Source of the DNA: Pseudomonadota bacterium
GTDB lineage: Bacteria; Pseudomonadota; Gammaproteobacteria; Steroidobacterales; Steroidobacteraceae
Assembly: GCA_016713725.1 (NCBI GenBank)
Contig: JADJOO010000001.1
Coordinates: 1 to 64,000, forward strand
DNA: 64,000 bases
Reading direction: 5' to 3'
The number at the start of each line of letters is the position of its first letter. The first letter of the stretch is position 1. The translations under genes were made by a program, and so were the position numbers. Shown piece by piece: positions 10,023 through 19,951 of this stretch. Below the pieces are notes generated by a model. It did no database searches, had not been told where the DNA came from, and worked only from the letters and a program-made list of their open reading frames with translations.

Positions 10023-11384
10023 ATGAGTGCTCCGTCGAATGACACGATCGCGGCGATCGCCACGGCACCCGGTCGCGGCGGGATCGGCATCGTTCGTGTC
10101 TCGGGCCCGCAGGCCGTAAACATTGCCCGGACCGTGCTTGGGATCATGGTCGAACCACGCCGCGCCGAATTGCGAGCGTTTCTCGACGCGGAAGGCTCGC
10201 CCATCGACACGGGACTGGCCCTCTTCTTTGCCGGCCCGCATTCGTTCACCGGAGAGGACGTGCTCGAACTGCAGGGGCACGGCGGTCCGGTGGTCATGGA
10301 AATGCTGTTACAGCGCGTGCTGGCCCTTGGTGCGCGCGCGGCTGCAGCAGGGGAGTTCACGCAACGCGCCTACCTCAACGACAAGCTCGACCTCGCGCAG
10401 GCCGAAGCGATCGCCGACTTGATCGACAGCGGCTCCGCGCAGGCGGCGCGTGCGGCGTTGCGCTCACTGCAGGGCGAGTTCTCCGCTCGCGTGCACGAAC
10501 TCGCCGATTCCGTGCTTCTGCTGCGACTCTGGATCGAGGCGGCAATCGATTTTCCCGAGGAAGAAATCGACTTCCTCGCGGACCGCGCGCTCGGCGAGCG
10601 CATGCGGGACGTGCGGCAACGATTCACCGAACTGGCGGAAACCGCCCGCCAGGGCGCCTTGCTGCGTGACGGCCTGACCGTCGTCATCGCGGGCCGACCG
10701 AATGCCGGCAAGTCGAGCCTGTTGAATCGCCTCGCCGGTTACGACGCCGCGATCGTCACCGCGACACCTGGCACGACGCGTGACGTGCTGCGTGAACGCA
10801 TCGCGATCGATGGCTTGCCGCTGCACATCCTCGACACGGCCGGGCTGCGCGAATCCCCGGACGATATTGAAGCCGAGGGCATTCGACGCGCCCGTCACGA
10901 AATCTCACGCGCCGACCGCGTGCTGTTCGTCGTCGATGCCTCCGATCCCCAGGCGATCGACGCGATCGAAAACGATCTGCAGCACGTGCCCGCCAAGATC
11001 CCGCTCACGCTCGTCTTCAACAAGGTCGATCGCAGCGGCGATGCGGTGAAAGTCGAAGCAGGGCAGGACGGCACGCAGCGCGTCTACCTGAGCGCCGGGT
11101 CGGGCGCGGGCCTCGATGGCTTGCGCCAGCACCTGAAGGACTGCATCGGCTTTCATCCCCCGCCTGCCGGTGCACTTTCCGCACGCACGCGACACATCGA
11201 TGCGTTGCGGCGTGCACGAGAGCACGTCGAGACCGCGCATGAATTGCTGACGACACGGCATGCGGGAGAGCTCGTCGCGCAGGAACTGCGTGACGCGCAC
11301 CAGTCGCTGGGCGAGATCACCGGCGAAGTGTCGAGCGACGACCTGCTGGGACGGATTTTTTCCAGCTTCTGCATCGGCAAATAG
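10023..11384 (+). CDS. mnmE: tRNA modification GTPase MnmE
   Basis: MnmE works with MnmG to make cmnm5 modifications on wobble uridines of tRNAs. The start MSAPSNDTIAAIATAPGRGG at 10023 is the family start; an upstream in-frame ATG at 9984 would add 13 unrelated residues. The 453-residue product has G1 GRPNAGKS at 224-231, the potassium-dependent G2 loop TATPGTTRD at 246-254, and G3 DTAG at 271-274. NKVD is the G4 motif, and the C-terminal FCIGK (449-453) carries the conserved cysteine. Its partner mnmG is 3.5 kb downstream, beyond several inserted genes. Confidence 0.97.
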   Translation: MSAPSNDTIAAIATAPGRGGIGIVRVSGPQAVNIARTVLGIMVEPRRAELRAFLDAEGSPIDTGLALFFAGPHSFTGEDVLELQGHGGPVVMEMLLQRVLALGARAAAAGEFTQRAYLNDKLDLAQAEAIADLIDSGSAQAARAALRSLQGEFSARVHELADSVLLLRLWIEAAIDFPEEEIDFLADRALGERMRDVRQRFTELAETARQGALLRDGLTVVIAGRPNAGKSSLLNRLAGYDAAIVTATPGTTRDVLRERIAIDGLPLHILDTAGLRESPDDIEAEGIRRARHEISRADRVLFVVDASDPQAIDAIENDLQHVPAKIPLTLVFNKVDRSGDAVKVEAGQDGTQRVYLSAGSGAGLDGLRQHLKDCIGFHPPPAGALSARTRHIDALRRAREHVETAHELLTTRHAGELVAQELRDAHQSLGEITGEVSSDDLLGRIFSSFCIGK

Positions 11385-11450
11385 GGACGGACGAGGCGGC
11401 ACGGCGAGCTCGAGATTGTTGTGGCTGCGCTGCAATCGACGCGGACCGCT

Positions 11451-11577
11451 TGTCGATAAGATCGACGCATGGGAAAAATATGTCGACAGAAAGAATATTT
11501 GTCGACATTTATGGTCATGATGTCGATACAGTCGACAAATTCGACACATATGTCGATGAAATCTTATAATATCGACA
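11451..11577. promoter_or_regulatory. TGTCGA/TCGACA repeat array and promoter upstream of fic
   Basis: The AT-rich leader contains TGTCGA at 11451, 11481, 11500, 11521 and 11551, and TCGACA at 11483, 11502, 11532, 11541 and 11572. Some overlap as the palindrome TGTCGACA. A consensus -10 TATAAT lies at 11565-11570, 8 bases before the ATG, so the message would be nearly leaderless. The density of half-sites suggests an operator, probably for autoregulation by the Fic protein's winged-helix domain. That link is inferred. Confidence 0.6.
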
Positions 11578-11578
11578 T

Positions 11579-12701
11579 ATGTCATTCGTAGCCAGTGAGC
11601 CCTACAACGATCTCCCGGACCTCCCGCCGGCGGTCGATGTCGAAAGCAAGGCATTGCTGAAGGCCTGCATCGAGGCCAGGGCTGCGTTGGCCGAACTCAA
11701 GAGTGTTGGTGACCTGATCCCGAATCAGGCAGTGCTGATCAACACCATTCCATTATTGGAGGCCCAGGCCAGCAGCGAAATCGAAAACATCGTTACGACC
11801 AGTGACGCGCTGTTCCGCTATTCACAGCAGGAAGATCAGGCCAGCGACCCAGCCATAAAGGAAGCATTGCGATATCGCAGCGCCCTGCATAAGGGATTTC
11901 TTTCGCTGCAGGACCGGCCGCTTTCCACTGGCACGGCCGTGCTTGTCTGCAGCTGGCTAAAAGACCGCGACATGCAGGTGCGCCGGATTCCAGGCACGGC
12001 CCTGACCAATGCGGCCACTGGCGAGGTGGTCTATACCCCGCCCGCAGGTGAAGCAGTATTGCGAGAGAAACTCGCGAACTGGGAACGGTACATCCATGAG
12101 GCAACCGAGATCGATCCGCTGATCCGTATGGCGGTGATGCACTACCAGTTCGAGGCCATCCATCCCTTCACCGACGGCAACGGCCGCACCGGCCGGGTGC
12201 TCAATCTGCTGCTGCTGGTGGAAAAAAAATTACTGAACCAGCCGGTGCTGTACCTGTCCCGCTACATTTTGCGAAACCGGATCGACTATTACCGCCGATT
12301 GCTTGCCGTTACGCGCGAAGGCGCCTGGCAGGACTGGATCGCATTCATGCTGGCAGCGGTGACCGAGACCGCGCAATGGACGACCGCCAAAATCCGAGCG
12401 ATCCACCGGCTGCAGTCTGAGGGCGCCATATTTGCAAGATCGCGCGCGTCCAAAATCGTCAGCCGCGAACTCATGGACGTGTTGTTCGCGCAGCCGTACC
12501 TGCCGCATCCAGAACCTTGTCGACGCCAGCGTCGCCAAGCGACAGACCGCAGCCGTCTACCTGAAGCAGCTGGCGACCATAGGCATGCTGACGGAGGTGA
12601 AGCAGGGACGCGAAAAACTCTTCATCCACCCCAACTTCCTACGGCTGCTCACAAGCGACGACCACCCGGTGCTACCGTACGGCAAGACCACGGCGGCCTA
12701 G
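11579..12701 (+). CDS. Fic-domain adenylyltransferase with C-terminal winged helix (frameshift near 12500)
   Basis: Fic enzymes usually transfer AMP from ATP to target proteins. The catalytic motif HPFTDGNGRTGR is complete at residues 195-206. An inhibitory-helix motif of the (S/T)xxxE(N/G) type, SSEIEN, is at 65-70, placing it with class II (N-terminally self-inhibited) Fic proteins. After an extra C at 12499-12500 the frame shifts, and the rest reads RIQNLVDASVAKRQTAAVYL and MLTEVKQGREKLFIHPNFL, a winged-helix DNA-binding domain. The corrected length is about 373 residues. The AT-rich leader and location between mnmE and mnmG suggest acquisition. The target is unknown. Confidence 0.85.
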
Positions 12702-12816
12702 ATACCCGGAGGCACTTCCCGTCAGCGGCCTACCAGTCTTGACACTCTGCCCGGCGTGCGGATTGGCATATCATTCCCGACCCGGCAAGGATCGACGCCG
12801 GGCCAGAGGGGCGGCG

Positions 12817-14475
12817 ATGAGACAGCTTTCCGGTGCGGATTCCATGTTCCTGCAGTTCGAGCGCGGGAACAATTTCATGCACGTCGCCTCGCTGGCGATC
12901 TACGACCCGTCGACCGCCCCGGGCGGCGGCGTGCGGTTCAAGGACGTGCTGCGGCACTTCGCCACGCGCATCGCCCAGTTCCCGCAGTTCCGCCGCCGGC
13001 TGGTCTCGCTGCCGCTCTCGCTCGACCGCCCGTACTGGATCGAGTCCGACAGCATCGACGTCGAATTCCACGTGCGTCACATTGCCGTGCCGCACCCGGG
13101 CGACTGGCGGCAGCTCTGTATCCAGGTGGCGCGCCTGCACTCGCGGCCGCTCGACCGCAGCAAGCCGCTGTGGGAGGCCTACGTCATCGAAGGCCTGCAC
13201 AACGTGCCCGGCGTCCCTCCCGGCAGCTTCGCGTTGTACACGAAAATGCATCACGCGATCGTCGACGGCGAATCAGGCACAGAGATCATGCGGGCACTGC
13301 ATTCGCTGACGCCGGAATCGATCGATTTCGATGCCGAGGAACGGAGCGCGAGCGGGATCTACCATGCCGACCGTGAACCGACACTGGTCGAGCTGTACTC
13401 ACGCGCATTGGCGCACAACGTGCAGAAGCTGCCGGGCATCGCACGCTTCTCGCTCGGCACCGCGCGCAAGGTCGCTTCGCTCGGCGCGGATGCGCTGACC
13501 AGGTTCAACAACCTCGGCGAGGGTGGCTTCATTGCCAACGTGCGGTCGCTGCTGTCGGGTGACCTGAGCACGCTGCTACCGCGCATGCCGCCGCAGACCC
13601 GCTTCAGCCACGACGTCTCCGCACACCGCGTGTTCGAAGCCGTCTCATTGCCGCTCGTCGATTTCCGTGCGATCCGTCAGCAGGTGCCGAAGGCCACCAT
13701 CAACGACCAGTTCCTCTGCATCGTCGGCGGCGCGCTACACGCCTACCTGTCAGCCAAGAAAGAACTGCCCGACACGTCGATGGTCGCCATGGTGCCAATG
13801 ACGTTGCGCGGCCAGGAGAAGGGCGGCGACGTGGGCAACCAGGTCGGTTTCACGCTGATGCCGGTGCACTCCGAGATCGAGGACCCGCTCGAACGCCTGC
13901 GCACGATCAGCACCGCGGCCGAGACGGCCAAGCGCGTGACCGACGCCATCGGCAAGGAACTGGCACGCGACCTGCTCGAGACGTTGCCGAGCATCGTGGC
14001 CGACCCGCTGCTGCGCAACGTGCGGCTGCCGCGCATCGGCCTCATCGTCTCCAACGTGCGCGGGCCTGACGTCCCGCTGTACATGGCGGGCGCGCGGTTG
14101 ATGAACTACGCCCCGATCAGCATCTCGCTCGACGGCATGGGCCTCAACGTCACCGCGTTCAGCTATGCCGGCAACATGTGGATCTGTGCGGTGTCGTGTC
14201 GCGAGATGCTGCCGGATCCATCGTTTTTTGCTGACTGCCTGCGATCGGCGTTCAACCAGATGAAGGAAGCGGCAGCGCGCGAAGCGGCTTTCACCGTTGC
14301 CGAAATGGCTGCGCTTGCCCCGATCGAGGACGCCAGGACCATCGAAGGCAAAGTGGCTCGCAAATCGACCCGTCGCCGCGTGCACGCGAAAGCCGCGCCG
14401 CGCGCCGTCAAAGCCAAAGTGGCGACCAGGAAGCGTCGCAGGCGCAAGGTCGCGGCGCCCAGGCCCCCGGCCTGA
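12817..14475 (+). CDS. Wax ester synthase/diacylglycerol acyltransferase family protein
   Basis: WS/DGAT enzymes join acyl-CoA to fatty alcohols or diacylglycerol to make storage lipids. The catalytic HHxxxDG motif is HHAIVDG at residues 145-151, preceded by RPLDRSKPLWEAYVIEGL (the PLW motif). A conserved C-terminal part has GLIVSNVRGPDVPLYMAGA. The ATG at 12817 starts at the family-typical MRQLSGADSMFLQFE. An upstream ATG at 12739 adds an unrelated stretch. The last 45 or so residues are an unusual Lys/Arg/Ala-rich tail with KSTRRRVHAKAAPR and TRKRRRRK that is not part of the catalytic fold. Cytoplasmic or membrane-associated. Confidence 0.92.
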   Translation: MRQLSGADSMFLQFERGNNFMHVASLAIYDPSTAPGGGVRFKDVLRHFATRIAQFPQFRRRLVSLPLSLDRPYWIESDSIDVEFHVRHIAVPHPGDWRQLCIQVARLHSRPLDRSKPLWEAYVIEGLHNVPGVPPGSFALYTKMHHAIVDGESGTEIMRALHSLTPESIDFDAEERSASGIYHADREPTLVELYSRALAHNVQKLPGIARFSLGTARKVASLGADALTRFNNLGEGGFIANVRSLLSGDLSTLLPRMPPQTRFSHDVSAHRVFEAVSLPLVDFRAIRQQVPKATINDQFLCIVGGALHAYLSAKKELPDTSMVAMVPMTLRGQEKGGDVGNQVGFTLMPVHSEIEDPLERLRTISTAAETAKRVTDAIGKELARDLLETLPSIVADPLLRNVRLPRIGLIVSNVRGPDVPLYMAGARLMNYAPISISLDGMGLNVTAFSYAGNMWICAVSCREMLPDPSFFADCLRSAFNQMKEAAAREAAFTVAEMAALAPIEDARTIEGKVARKSTRRRVHAKAAPRAVKAKVATRKRRRRKVAAPRPPA

Positions 14476-14480
14476 CGGCA

Positions 14481-14864
14481 ATGCGCACGCGCGACCGGAT
14501 GTCCCCCGAATTGCGACGGGCACTGACCGATGTCTTCGGCGATCCCGTCGACGACGTCGTGCTGCGCGAGCATTCCTGGTTCGCAAAGCTGCATGGGCAC
14601 GCCGCGGCTACGACTCGCCACAACGCGATCTACCTGCGGGGTTCCGTCGACGAGTTCTGCGCCAATCCCGAATTGTTGCTGCACGAATATTTCCACGTGC
14701 TGCGACAGTGGAACCGCGGGCGCATGAACGTCGTCGATTACCTGCTCGAGTGGTATCGGCACGGATACTGGCAGAATCGTTACGAGCGGCAGGCCCGGCG
14801 ATTCGTGAAATTGCGGCTTGCCGCGTTCCGGGTGGCGATGGCGCGCCCGGCAGTGGCCACCTGA
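14481..14864 (+). CDS. Small HExxH-motif protein of unknown function
   Basis: This is a 127-residue protein without a signal peptide. It carries HEYFH at residues 68-72, matching the zinc-metallopeptidase motif HExxH, after LRGSVDEFCANPELLL. Tyr/Trp/Arg-rich segments (LLEWYRHGYWQNRYERQARR) follow and could supply a third ligand. It resembles small DUF4157-like putative metallopeptidases, but I cannot assign a substrate. It starts 5 bases after the wax-ester synthase and ends 9 bases before mnmG, so it is probably co-transcribed. An internal ATG at 14499 (MSPELRRALTD) is an equally good start. Confidence 0.7.
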   Translation: MRTRDRMSPELRRALTDVFGDPVDDVVLREHSWFAKLHGHAAATTRHNAIYLRGSVDEFCANPELLLHEYFHVLRQWNRGRMNVVDYLLEWYRHGYWQNRYERQARRFVKLRLAAFRVAMARPAVAT

Positions 14865-14873
14865 AAGACGGCA

Positions 14874-16801
14874 ATGACCCGCTTCGCCGAGTATTTCGAC
14901 GTGATCGTGGTGGGTGGCGGCCATGCCGGCACCGAGGCGGCGCTCGCCTCGGCACGTCGCGGTGCACGCACGCTGCTCGTCACGCAGAGCATCGAAGCCC
15001 TGGGGCAGATGAGCTGCAACCCGGCGATCGGCGGCATCGGCAAGGGGCATCTCGTCCGCGAGATTGATGCGCTTGGCGGTGCCATGGGCGCGCGATCGAC
15101 CGTGCCGGCATCCAGTTCCGCACGCTCAATGCGAGCAAGGGCCCAGCCGTTCGTGCGACGCGAGCGCAGGCCGACCGTGCCCTCTACAAGCAAGCGATCC
15201 GTTTGCTCGTCGAAAACCAGCCGAACCTGTCGTTGTTCCAGGCCGAAGTCGCCGATCTCCGGATCGAACAAGGCCGCGTTGCCGGCATCGTTACCGCGGT
15301 GGGCCTCGAGTTCGCTGCTCGTGCGGTCGTCCTCACGGTAGGCACGTTCCTTGGCGGCAAGATGCATGTCGGTCTCGAACAGTCGCCGGGAGGACGAGCC
15401 GGCGATCCGCCGTCGAACCGACTTGCGGCAAGGCTGCGTGCATTGCCGTTGCGCGTCGGCCGTCTCAAGACCGGCACGCCGCCGCGAATCGACGGCCGTT
15501 CGATCGACTACACCGGACTGCTGGTGCAGGCGGGCGATGAACCGGTGCCCGTCTTCTCGTTCCTCGGGCGCCGCGACGAACACCCGCGCCAGGTCTGCTG
15601 CCACATCACGGCCACGAACGAGCGCACGCACGCGCTGATCCGGTCGGGCGCCGATCGGTCGCCGATGTTCACCGGCGTCATCGAAGGTGTCGGGCCGCGG
15701 TATTGCCCTTCGGTCGAAGACAAAGTCGTCCGCTTCGCCGACAAGACCTCGCACCAGGTCTTCATCGAGCCGGAAGGCCTCGACACGCACGAGATCTATC
15801 CAAACGGCATTTCGACCAGCCTGCCGTTCGACGTGCAACAGGCGTTCGTGCGCAGCATCAAGGGCTTTGAACGCGCGCACATCACGCGGCCGGGCTATGC
15901 GATCGAGTACGACTTCTTCGATCCGCGCGACCTGCACCCCACGCTGGAGACGAAGCACGTGCCGGGCCTGTATTTCGCAGGCCAGATCAACGGCACCACC
16001 GGCTACGAAGAAGCCGCCGCGCAAGGCCTGCTCGCCGGCATCAACGCGAGCCTGCAGGTGCAGGAGCGCGAACCGTGGTTCCCGACCCGCGGCGACGCCT
16101 ACATCGGCGTCATGGTCGACGACCTCATCACGCGCGGAGCGCCCGAGCCGTACCGCATGTTCACGAGCCGCGCGGAGTATCGCCTGACGTTACGCGAAGA
16201 CAACGCCGATCTTCGCCTGACGCGCACTGGTCGTGAACTCGACCTTGTCGACGACGAGCGTTGGAGCCTCTTCGAACGCAAGCGCAGCGCCGTGGCGGAC
16301 GAGCTCGAGCGGCTGCACGCGACCTGGGTCCGGCCGGGCACGCCGGCTGCCATCCAGCTCGAACCGGTATTCGGTGCGCCGCTGTCGCGCGAGCAGCGCG
16401 CGTTCGAAGTGCTGCGTCGGCCCGAAGTGCCGTACGAGGCGCTCGACGCCGCGCTGGGTGGCGGCAGCGACGACTGGCGCGACGATGAAAGACTTGCGGT
16501 GCAGGTGCCAATGCAGGTCGACGTGCAGGCGAAATACACCGGCTACATCGACCGCCAGCGCGACGAGATCGAGCGCCAGCGACGCAGCGAAGAAATCCGG
16601 CTGCCCGAGTCGCTCGACTATGCACAGGTGCGCGGCCTTTCGAACGAGGTGCGGCAGAAACTTGCGCAGCAGCGGCCGACGACGCTCGGTCAGGCGGCAC
16701 GCATTCCGGGGCTCACGCCCGCGGCGATCTCGATCCTGCTCATTCACCTGAAGCGGCAGCAAGTGACGCCGGTGCCCACGCGAGCCGGTGCTGCCGGGTA
16801 A
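14874..16801 (+). CDS. mnmG: tRNA uridine-5-carboxymethylaminomethyl(34) synthesis enzyme MnmG (frameshift near 15090)
   Basis: MnmG is the FAD enzyme partner of MnmE in wobble-uridine modification. The N terminus [20 protein letters not shown] is the dinucleotide-binding fold, followed by [20 protein letters not shown]. At 15088-15091 the expected GGCCGCGCG lacks one C and the frame shifts. It resumes as [20 protein letters not shown] and runs to the C-terminal helical domain. [20 protein letters not shown] is the second FAD motif. The corrected length is about 642 residues. Because this is a core gene, a sequencing deletion is more likely than a true break. rsmG, its usual neighbour, lies 24 kb away. 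Confidence 0.94.
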
Positions 16802-16838
16802 GATCGGGCGCAGTTTTCGCGCGCGAGGTTCGCGTTCC

Positions 16839-18536
16839 ATGCCGCAGTCTTTCCTCCGATCGAGCTGTCGAGCCGTGCCCGCGCCAAGCGCATGGGCCGT
16901 CGCTCTGTGCGCGGCGACGCTCGCGCTCGCGGGATGCGGAGGCGGCAACGGCGGTGCGGACAAGGCCGGTGACGCGGCGAAAACAGGGAGCACGGTGCCG
17001 TCCGACTTCAATCCCACCGTCCTGCGGCGGGGAAATGGCCCAGAGCCGGACACGCTCGACCCGCAACTCGCGCGGACCGATGGCGCGTTCAACATCCTGC
17101 GCGACGTGTTCGAAGGCCTGACCGCGATCGGTCCCGATGGCTCGCCCGTGCCTGCCGCCGCTGCAAGCTGGACCGTGACCCCGGATGGCCTCGAGTACCG
17201 ATTCACTCTGCGCGAAGGCCTGCGCTGGTCGAACAGCGACGTACTCAGGGCCGCTGACTATGTCGCCGGCATGCGCCGGCTCGTCGATCCGGGGACGGCC
17301 TCGCCCTACGCGCAGTTCATCGATCCGGTGCTGAACGCCGGCGCCATCACGCGCGGTGAAAAAAAGCCCGGGGAACTCGGCGTCACCGCACCCGACGATC
17401 GCACCGTGCTGATCCGACTCGCGACCCCCGCGCCGTACCTGCTTGGCTTGCTGTCGCAGCCGGGGACGTTCCCCGTTCACGGTCCGTCGCTGGCTGCCCA
17501 TGGAGAGACATACGCGCGACCCGGCAAGCTCGTGTCGAACGGCGCCTTCGCGCTGGAGGACTGGGTCATCGGCTCGCATGTCGTCCTGCGCAGGAACCCC
17601 AACTACTGGAACAACGCGGCGACGAAGCTCGAGGAAGTCCGCTTCGTACACATCGCAGACGCGGGCACCGAACTGCGCCAGTATCGCGCGGGACAACTCG
17701 ACGTCACGTACGTCGTGCCGGCGCCGCAGTTCCAGTGGATCAAGCAGAACCTGCTGGGTGAGCTGCACGTCGCGCCGCAGCTCAGCGTCAATTACTACGG
17801 GTTCAACCTGACGCGACCGCCATTCAAGGACAACCCGAAGTTGCGCCGCGCCCTGTCGATGGCGATCGACCGCGACAAGCTGACCACTGCGGTGACGGGC
17901 GTGGGTGAAGCGCCCGCCTACGGCTGGGTGCCGCGTGGGGTCTGGAACTACACGCCGCAGCAGTTCGACTACGCGGGCAAGCCGTACGCCGAACGGCTGG
18001 CCGAGGCCCGCCGCCTGTATGCGCAGGCCGGATATTCCGCCGCCAGGCCGCTGCAGGTCGAGCTGCGCTATAACTCGGGTGACCAGCACAACCGGTTGGC
18101 CGTCGCCGTCGCGGCCATGTGGAAGGAAGCGCTTGGCGTCGAAACGACCCTGTATGCGGAGGAATTCCGCGCGTTGCTGCAGAGCATCCAGGCCCGCGAG
18201 GACACGCAGGTGTTCCGGTCGAGCTGGGTCGGCGATTTCAATGACGCCTACACCTTCGCCCAGCTGCTGCAGACCAGTTTCGGCATCAACCTGAGCGGGT
18301 ACTCGAACCCCCGGTACGACGCACTGCTGGCCGACGCGGTCAAGCAAGCCGATCCGGCGCGCCGCCGGGCGCTGCTCGAAGACGCCGAGCGGGTGATGCT
18401 GGCCGATCATCCGGTGCTGCCTTTGTACTTCTACGTGAACAAGCATCTCGTGAAGCCGTGGGTTCGCGGCTGGACCGACAACGTCATGAATGTCGTCTAC
18501 AGCAAGGACCTTGAGTTCGAGCCGCAGGCTCCCTGA
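16839..18536 (+). CDS. Peptide ABC transporter substrate-binding lipoprotein (OppA/MppA-like)
   Basis: This is an extracytoplasmic solute-binding protein of family 5, which binds oligopeptides for an ABC importer. The ATG at 16839 gives a lipoprotein signal with lipobox LALAGC and acylated Cys33, then a Gly-rich linker. EPDTLDPQLARTDGAFNILR is the family's N-terminal signature, and LRRALSMAIDRDKL the central one. The C terminus PLYFYVNKHLVKPWVRGW is also typical. It has about 565 residues, as expected for OppA. No permease or ATPase genes are adjacent, so it is an orphan binding protein or serves a transporter elsewhere. It follows mnmG by 37 bases. Confidence 0.92.
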   Translation: MPQSFLRSSCRAVPAPSAWAVALCAATLALAGCGGGNGGADKAGDAAKTGSTVPSDFNPTVLRRGNGPEPDTLDPQLARTDGAFNILRDVFEGLTAIGPDGSPVPAAAASWTVTPDGLEYRFTLREGLRWSNSDVLRAADYVAGMRRLVDPGTASPYAQFIDPVLNAGAITRGEKKPGELGVTAPDDRTVLIRLATPAPYLLGLLSQPGTFPVHGPSLAAHGETYARPGKLVSNGAFALEDWVIGSHVVLRRNPNYWNNAATKLEEVRFVHIADAGTELRQYRAGQLDVTYVVPAPQFQWIKQNLLGELHVAPQLSVNYYGFNLTRPPFKDNPKLRRALSMAIDRDKLTTAVTGVGEAPAYGWVPRGVWNYTPQQFDYAGKPYAERLAEARRLYAQAGYSAARPLQVELRYNSGDQHNRLAVAVAAMWKEALGVETTLYAEEFRALLQSIQAREDTQVFRSSWVGDFNDAYTFAQLLQTSFGINLSGYSNPRYDALLADAVKQADPARRRALLEDAERVMLADHPVLPLYFYVNKHLVKPWVRGWTDNVMNVVYSKDLEFEPQAP

Positions 18537-18637
18537 GGGTCGCGTCACAGATTGCTCATGCCGGACCGCTCAGGAGTTGAGCCGGCACCCTCGGCTTGCG
18601 ACGATTCCAGAACTGAAACAGCTGCCGCAGAACACCC

Positions 18638-18928
18638 ATGACCTGGTTCGTCGTTTTCGCCCTGTCCGCGTTTGGTATCTGGTCCTGGCGGCATTACGCT
18701 GTACAGCAGCGCGACCTCGAAAGCGCCTCGTCGCCGCAGCGCACGGGTGAGCGATTCATCGGCCAGGTCGTGACGGTGCCGAAAGGCATCGAAAACGGAC
18801 TGGGTCGCGTGCAACTGGGTCCGCAGAAGTGGTCGCTGCGAGGGCCGGACGTACCCGCCGGTGCCCAGGTTCGCATCACGGGCGTCGACGGCCGCGTGCT
18901 GATCGTCGACCGGATGTCCAGCCGCTGA
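18638..18928 (+). CDS. Small NfeD-like membrane protein
   Basis: This 96-residue protein has one N-terminal transmembrane segment (TWFVVFALSAFGIWSWRHYA) and then a short OB-fold-like region. GQVVTVPKGIENGLGRVQLG and VRITGVDGRVLIVDR resemble the soluble C-terminal domain of NfeD proteins, which act with stomatin-like partners in membranes. It is much shorter than classic NfeD and no stomatin gene is adjacent. The assignment rests on pattern only. Confidence 0.6.
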   Translation: MTWFVVFALSAFGIWSWRHYAVQQRDLESASSPQRTGERFIGQVVTVPKGIENGLGRVQLGPQKWSLRGPDVPAGAQVRITGVDGRVLIVDRMSSR

Positions 18929-19049
18929 TCGCTCCCGTCGGTATGCTGCTCCGGGCTCTAAAATTTAAGCTAAAAACTTAACAATAGCCCTAGCTTTCGA
19001 TGTCCCGTAGAACTTGTGCATCGAAATACTGAATAACCCTGCATTCCAC

Positions 19050-19784
19050 TCAGGGCGCCAGTAGCTCGAATTGCGCGCTTACGCTCGCCGTGAATTTCAT
19101 CTCGGACGACTGGTAACTCTGTTCGGCTGCATCGGCCATGGGAGCCGCGGCAACTGACTTTGCCCGCTCCAGGTACATGGGCACCGGCATCGTTCCCGTG
19201 GTGCTCAGGCTCTGCACCGGACCCAGTCTTGCGCCTGCTGCGCGAGCCAGGGCCTCCGCGTTTAGGCGCGCGTCGTCGACGGCTTGCGTCAGTGCCGCGC
19301 GCTCCAGTTCCTTGCGTTGCGACGAGTCGAGTCGCGCGCCGCCCACCTGGTTCATACCGGCCGAGACCGACTTTTCGAGCAACGTCCCGAGGCGGTCGAG
19401 ATCATGCAATTCCACGTCGACTTGCCGGCTGACGACATACCCGAGCAGCACCTGGCTGGACGACTTCTCGTCCCAGCGATAGTCGGGCTGAACCTGCAGC
19501 CGCGTCGAGTCCACGAACTTCGGTTCGATCTTCAGTTCGCGGGTCAGGGCCAGTACGCGTTCGACCGCCGCGTTGACCTCGGTCCGGGCCTCCGCCAGCG
19601 TGGGCCTGCGCGCCTCCACCCCCAGGGTCAAGAAGGCCATGTCGGGCTGGGCCTTCACTTCGCCCGCGCCGGTCACGCTGACCAACCTCAGCGGGACCTC
19701 GGCCGCCGACACGACACCTGCGGACGCCAGCATCGAGGCGACCATGAGAACGGCAATCCATGGGGTACGAACCGGTTGAGTCAT
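19050..19784 (-). CDS. SIMPL (DUF541) domain periplasmic protein
   Basis: This 244-residue protein has a clear signal peptide (hydrophobic core IAVLMVASMLASAGVVSAA) followed by the SIMPL fold. Typical features are VTGAGEVKAQPDMAFLTLGV, then FVDSTRLQVQPDYRWDE and VLLGYVVSRQVDVELHDLD. SIMPL proteins are periplasmic or outer-surface proteins of unclear role, some linked to oxidative stress. The gene is monocistronic and faces away from the cytochrome c gene. An AT-rich 121-base gap separates it from the NfeD-like gene, and nothing clear is visible there. Confidence 0.9.
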   Translation of the reverse strand: MTQPVRTPWIAVLMVASMLASAGVVSAAEVPLRLVSVTGAGEVKAQPDMAFLTLGVEARRPTLAEARTEVNAAVERVLALTRELKIEPKFVDSTRLQVQPDYRWDEKSSSQVLLGYVVSRQVDVELHDLDRLGTLLEKSVSAGMNQVGGARLDSSQRKELERAALTQAVDDARLNAEALARAAGARLGPVQSLSTTGTMPVPMYLERAKSVAAAPMADAAEQSYQSSEMKFTASVSAQFELLAP

Positions 19785-19951
19785 CGCGGGAATCCTTGCG
19801 AGGGGGTCGAAAGACGCAGTCTATGCCAGCGGTGACCGGACCTTCATTCGACTCGCCAGATCAATTTTATTAACATGCCCGACCCCTTAGCCGACCCCGG
19901 GGCCGCGCCCCGGCCGCCGCAGTCCGAACGATGATTCCGCAGGAGTGTTCC

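Noticed and set aside
14874..16801. mnmG as a true pseudogene
   Set aside because: One missing C restores the whole conserved protein, and similar slips occur throughout the window.
18929..19049. Riboswitch or small RNA in the AT-rich gap after the NfeD-like gene
   Set aside because: I saw a short TTAAG/CTTAA inverted repeat but no known riboswitch core or promoter-terminator pair.
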